From Blastococcus sp. TF02A-26 (GTDB lineage: Bacteria > Actinomycetota > Actinomycetes > Mycobacteriales > Geodermatophilaceae), in contig NZ_QOHG01000006.1 of NCBI RefSeq assembly GCF_003319125.1, positions 186,001-250,000 on the forward strand: DNA of 64,000 bases. Reading direction: 5' to 3'. The notes below the pieces were generated by a model, which did no database searches, was not told the origin of the DNA, and saw only the letters and a program-made list of their open reading frames with translations. Each line of letters begins with the position of its first letter. Within the stretch, counting starts at the first letter, position 1. A program made the position numbers and the translations under genes. This document shows positions 61,783-64,000 of this stretch, one piece after another.

Positions 61783-62814
61783 GTGAGAGGCCACGCGGGA
61801 GACGCCGACGACCCGCACACCGGGGTCATCCTGGCGCACATCGAGGAGTCCCCCGTCCGCCAGGTGTGGCGGCGGGTCCTCCTCGCGATGACCGTCCTGG
61901 TCGTCGTCGTCCTCATCGTCTGGCTGGACGGCGACGCCTACCGGGACGGCGACGAGCGCGGTCTCACGCTCCTGGACTCCTTCTACTACGCCACGGTCAC
62001 CCTCTCGACCACCGGCTACGGCGACATCACCCCGGTGACCGAGGGCGCCCGCCTGGTCAACATCATCGTGATCACGCCGCTGCGGATCATGTTCCTGATC
62101 GTCCTCATCGGGACCACGCTCGAGGCGCTCACGGCGCGCTCGCGCGAGGAGTTCCGCATCCGCCGGTGGAGGTCCACGGTGCGTCAGCACGTCATCGTCT
62201 GCGGTTACGGCACCAAGGGCCGCAGCGCCATCCGCGCGCTGCGCGCGGACGGCACGCCGGCCGAGCAGATCGTCGTCGTCGACATCGACGAACGGCTGGT
62301 CGAGGAGGCGACGACGACCGGGCTGACCGGCATCGTCGGGGACGCCAGCCGGCGCGAGGTGCTCAAGCGGGCAGCGGTCGAGAAGGCCCGCGCGGTCATC
62401 GTCGCCGCCAACCGGGACGACGCGGCGGTCCTCATCACCCTCACCGTGCGGCAGCTCAACCCGACCGTGCCGCTGACCACCTCGGTCCGCGAGGAGGAGA
62501 ACGCCAACCTGCTGCGGCAGTCCGGCGCGACCACCGTGATCACCACCTCGGCGACGTCGGGCCGGCTGCTCGGCCTGTCCACCGACCACCCCCGCGTGGT
62601 CAACGTGGTCGAGGACCTGGTCACCGGCGGGCAGGGACTGGACCTGCACCAGCGCACGGTCAAGGCCGGGGAGGTCGGCCTGGGCCCGCGCCAGCTGACC
62701 GACATCGTCCTGTCGGTGACCCGCGGCGGCCGCACCCTGCGCTTCGACGACCCGCTGATCGGCACGCTGCAGGCGGAGGACGAGCTGGTCGTCGTCCGCG
62801 CGCACCTCTCCTAG
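61783..62814 (+). CDS. Potassium channel family protein with RCK (TrkA-N) domain
   Basis: This 343-residue protein has a first span (VLLAMTVLVVVVLIVWL), pore helix and selectivity filter STTGYGD (76-81), then a second span (IMFLIVLIGTTLEAL). The cytosolic TrkA-N/RCK domain (HVIVCGYGTKGRSAIRALRADG; VVVDIDERLVEEA; GDASRREVLKRA) and a TrkA-C-like end (VGLGPRQLTDIVLSVTRGGRTLRF) follow. It is a two-span ligand-gated K+ channel of the MthK/Kch kind. GTG 61783. Its stop TAG shares the CTAG tetranucleotide with the convergent cyclase stop. Confidence 0.92.
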   Translation: MRGHAGDADDPHTGVILAHIEESPVRQVWRRVLLAMTVLVVVVLIVWLDGDAYRDGDERGLTLLDSFYYATVTLSTTGYGDITPVTEGARLVNIIVITPLRIMFLIVLIGTTLEALTARSREEFRIRRWRSTVRQHVIVCGYGTKGRSAIRALRADGTPAEQIVVVDIDERLVEEATTTGLTGIVGDASRREVLKRAAVEKARAVIVAANRDDAAVLITLTVRQLNPTVPLTTSVREEENANLLRQSGATTVITTSATSGRLLGLSTDHPRVVNVVEDLVTGGQGLDLHQRTVKAGEVGLGPRQLTDIVLSVTRGGRTLRFDDPLIGTLQAEDELVVVRAHLS

Positions 62815-64000
62815 CGGCGCACCCAGGTCCGCGTCGGCTCGCCGCGGCCGCGCAGCTCGACCGCGCGGTCGGGCACCCAGTGCTCCCGCTCGTCCCTGCC
62901 GGCCGCGGTCACGGTGGACTCGCTGGCCACCGCCCGCCCGGCGGAGTCCTTGGCCAGCTCGGTGAGCCGTGCCGCCTCGTTCACCGGGTCGCCGATCACG
63001 GTGTACTCCAGCCGGCTGGCCGCGCCGACCTGACCGGCCCACACCGGACCGCAGGCGACGCCGACCCCGACGTCGACCTCCCCGGCATCCCGGACGGCGT
63101 CGCAGATGCGGCGGGCCGCGCGCAGCGCCGCACCGGCCGGGTCGGGGTGGTCGGTGGGGGCGCCGAAGACGCACAGCGCGGCGTCGCCCTCGAACTTGTT
63201 CACCAGCCCGCCCTCGTCCTCGATGGTGTCGACGACGACGGCGAAGAAGCGGTTGAGCAGCCCGACCATCTCCTCGGGCCCGGTCCGGCGGACCAGCGAG
63301 GTGGACCCGGCGATGTCGACGAACAGCGCCGCGACCGTGCGCAGCTCGCCACCGAGGGAGACGCCGTCGGTCAGGGCGCGCTGGGCGACCGTCGTCCCCA
63401 CGTGCCGGCCGAACAGGTCCCGCAGCCGCTCCCGCTCGGCGAGCCCGGCGGCCATCGCGTTGACGCCGTCCTGCAGCAGGCCGATCTCGCCGCCGTCGTC
63501 GACGACGACGCGCACCGAGTGGTCGCCCTTCCCGACCCGCTGCACGGCCTGGCGCAGGTCGCGCAGCGGCGCCCCGACGGCGCGGGCGGTGAGCAGCGTG
63601 GCGAGCAGGCCGACGAGGAGTGCGACGACGACGAGGAAGACCACCGCGGTGGCGCCCGGCCCGTCGGGGTTGGTCGGGTCGAGGAAGAGCAGCACCACGC
63701 CGACCAGCGGCACGCCGCTGGGTGATCCCCCAGGTGAGCACCAGGCGTGGGCGCACACCGAGGGTCAGCCGGCCGGTCGGCGGGTGGGCGGCCAGGGCGC
63801 GGGCGGTGACGGCGCGGGCAGCACGGGCGACGAGCAGGTAGGTGACGCCGGCGGTGACCACGCCGCCGAGGACGACGGCCACGCCGACGCGGATGCCCAC
63901 CCGGGAGTCGGGGAACGCCACGGCCGCCACGACCCCGACCAGGACCGCTCCGACCAGCCACACCGCGCCGGCGACCAACGCGGTGTCCACCGGCAGGCGC
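62811..64000 (-). pseudogene. Class III adenylate/guanylate cyclase with HAMP domain (partial, frameshifted)
   Basis: The gene enters from the right edge. The visible part holds about four membrane spans, a HAMP domain (LTARAVGAPLRDLRQAVQRVGKGDHSVRVVVDDGGEIGLLQDGVNAM) and a complete class III catalytic domain. Metal-binding Asp residues are in LFVDIAGST and FEGDAALCVFG, purine-selecting Lys is in NKFEGDA, and the transition-state Asn/Arg are in VNEAARL. The N-terminal frame (GVRPRLVLTWGI, to 63725) and the rest (SGVPLVGVVLLFLDP) are in different frames; removing one base near 63723 would join them. It resembles the mycobacterial Rv1318c-Rv1320c type. A sequence error is as likely as a real break. 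Confidence 0.8.

Noticed and set aside
56400-61916. Very long minus-strand open frame (1838 codons)
   Set aside because: High-GC antisense shadow of the ABC permease and acyl-CoA ligase; low-complexity Gly/Arg/His composition, whereas both plus-strand genes have full family motifs.

Overview
The window is high-GC DNA with dense short-overlap operons, many GTG starts and actinobacterial families: an LpqE-like lipoprotein, a SigC-like ECF sigma factor, DUF5994, a class III cyclase of the mycobacterial type and a cysteine-leader peptide. It looks like a chromosomal segment of a free-living, stress-tolerant actinomycete. Geodermatophilaceae or a related family is my guess from gene style, not a proven assignment.

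Positions 1-24,300 are largely accessory. Two paralogous modules, each an LpqE-like lipoprotein followed by a GH15 glycosidase, lie at 2.4-4.9 kb and 13.5-16.0 kb. They are embedded in minus-strand operons with a flavocytochrome-type reductase, a UPF0104 membrane protein, a G6PDH, an APC antiporter and arginine deiminase. Between the modules are stress genes (flavin amine oxidase, DUF1269, HtrA-like protease, TerC, universal stress protein), an intact IS5-family element, an IS3-family remnant and a truncated FMN reductase. From 19.6 to 24.3 kb is an integrated region: a zinc-finger ORF enclosed by long inverted repeats, an excisionase, a tyrosine integrase and a toxin-antitoxin pair, ending near a tRNA-Ala.

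Positions 24,700-64,000 look like core genome. They carry an AraC/glyoxalase pair, an M23 peptidase, and a four-gene operon that reads as a polyol-phosphate (teichoic-acid-like) pathway. Next come a copper/cytochrome-oxidase assembly operon (CopC-CopD, YcnI, SCO) with its own ECF sigma/anti-sigma pair, a PHO-box-linked phosphate transporter, a cysteine-leader/TauE sulfur exporter unit, XRE/methionine aminopeptidase, TypA, YceI/MarR and a dipeptide ABC transporter. The last part holds a histidine kinase/response regulator/ABC exporter locus, a patatin, an acyl-CoA ligase, a potassium channel and a class III cyclase cut by the right edge.

Two otherwise well-conserved genes are frameshifted: GH15 near 2797 and the cyclase near 63,723. 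They are either recent pseudogenes or sequence errors. The most interesting candidates are the inverted-repeat-bounded zinc-finger element (20,234-21,047), the predicted CDP-polyol wall-polymer operon (26,823-31,096) and the cysteine-rich leader peptide before TauE (38,483).
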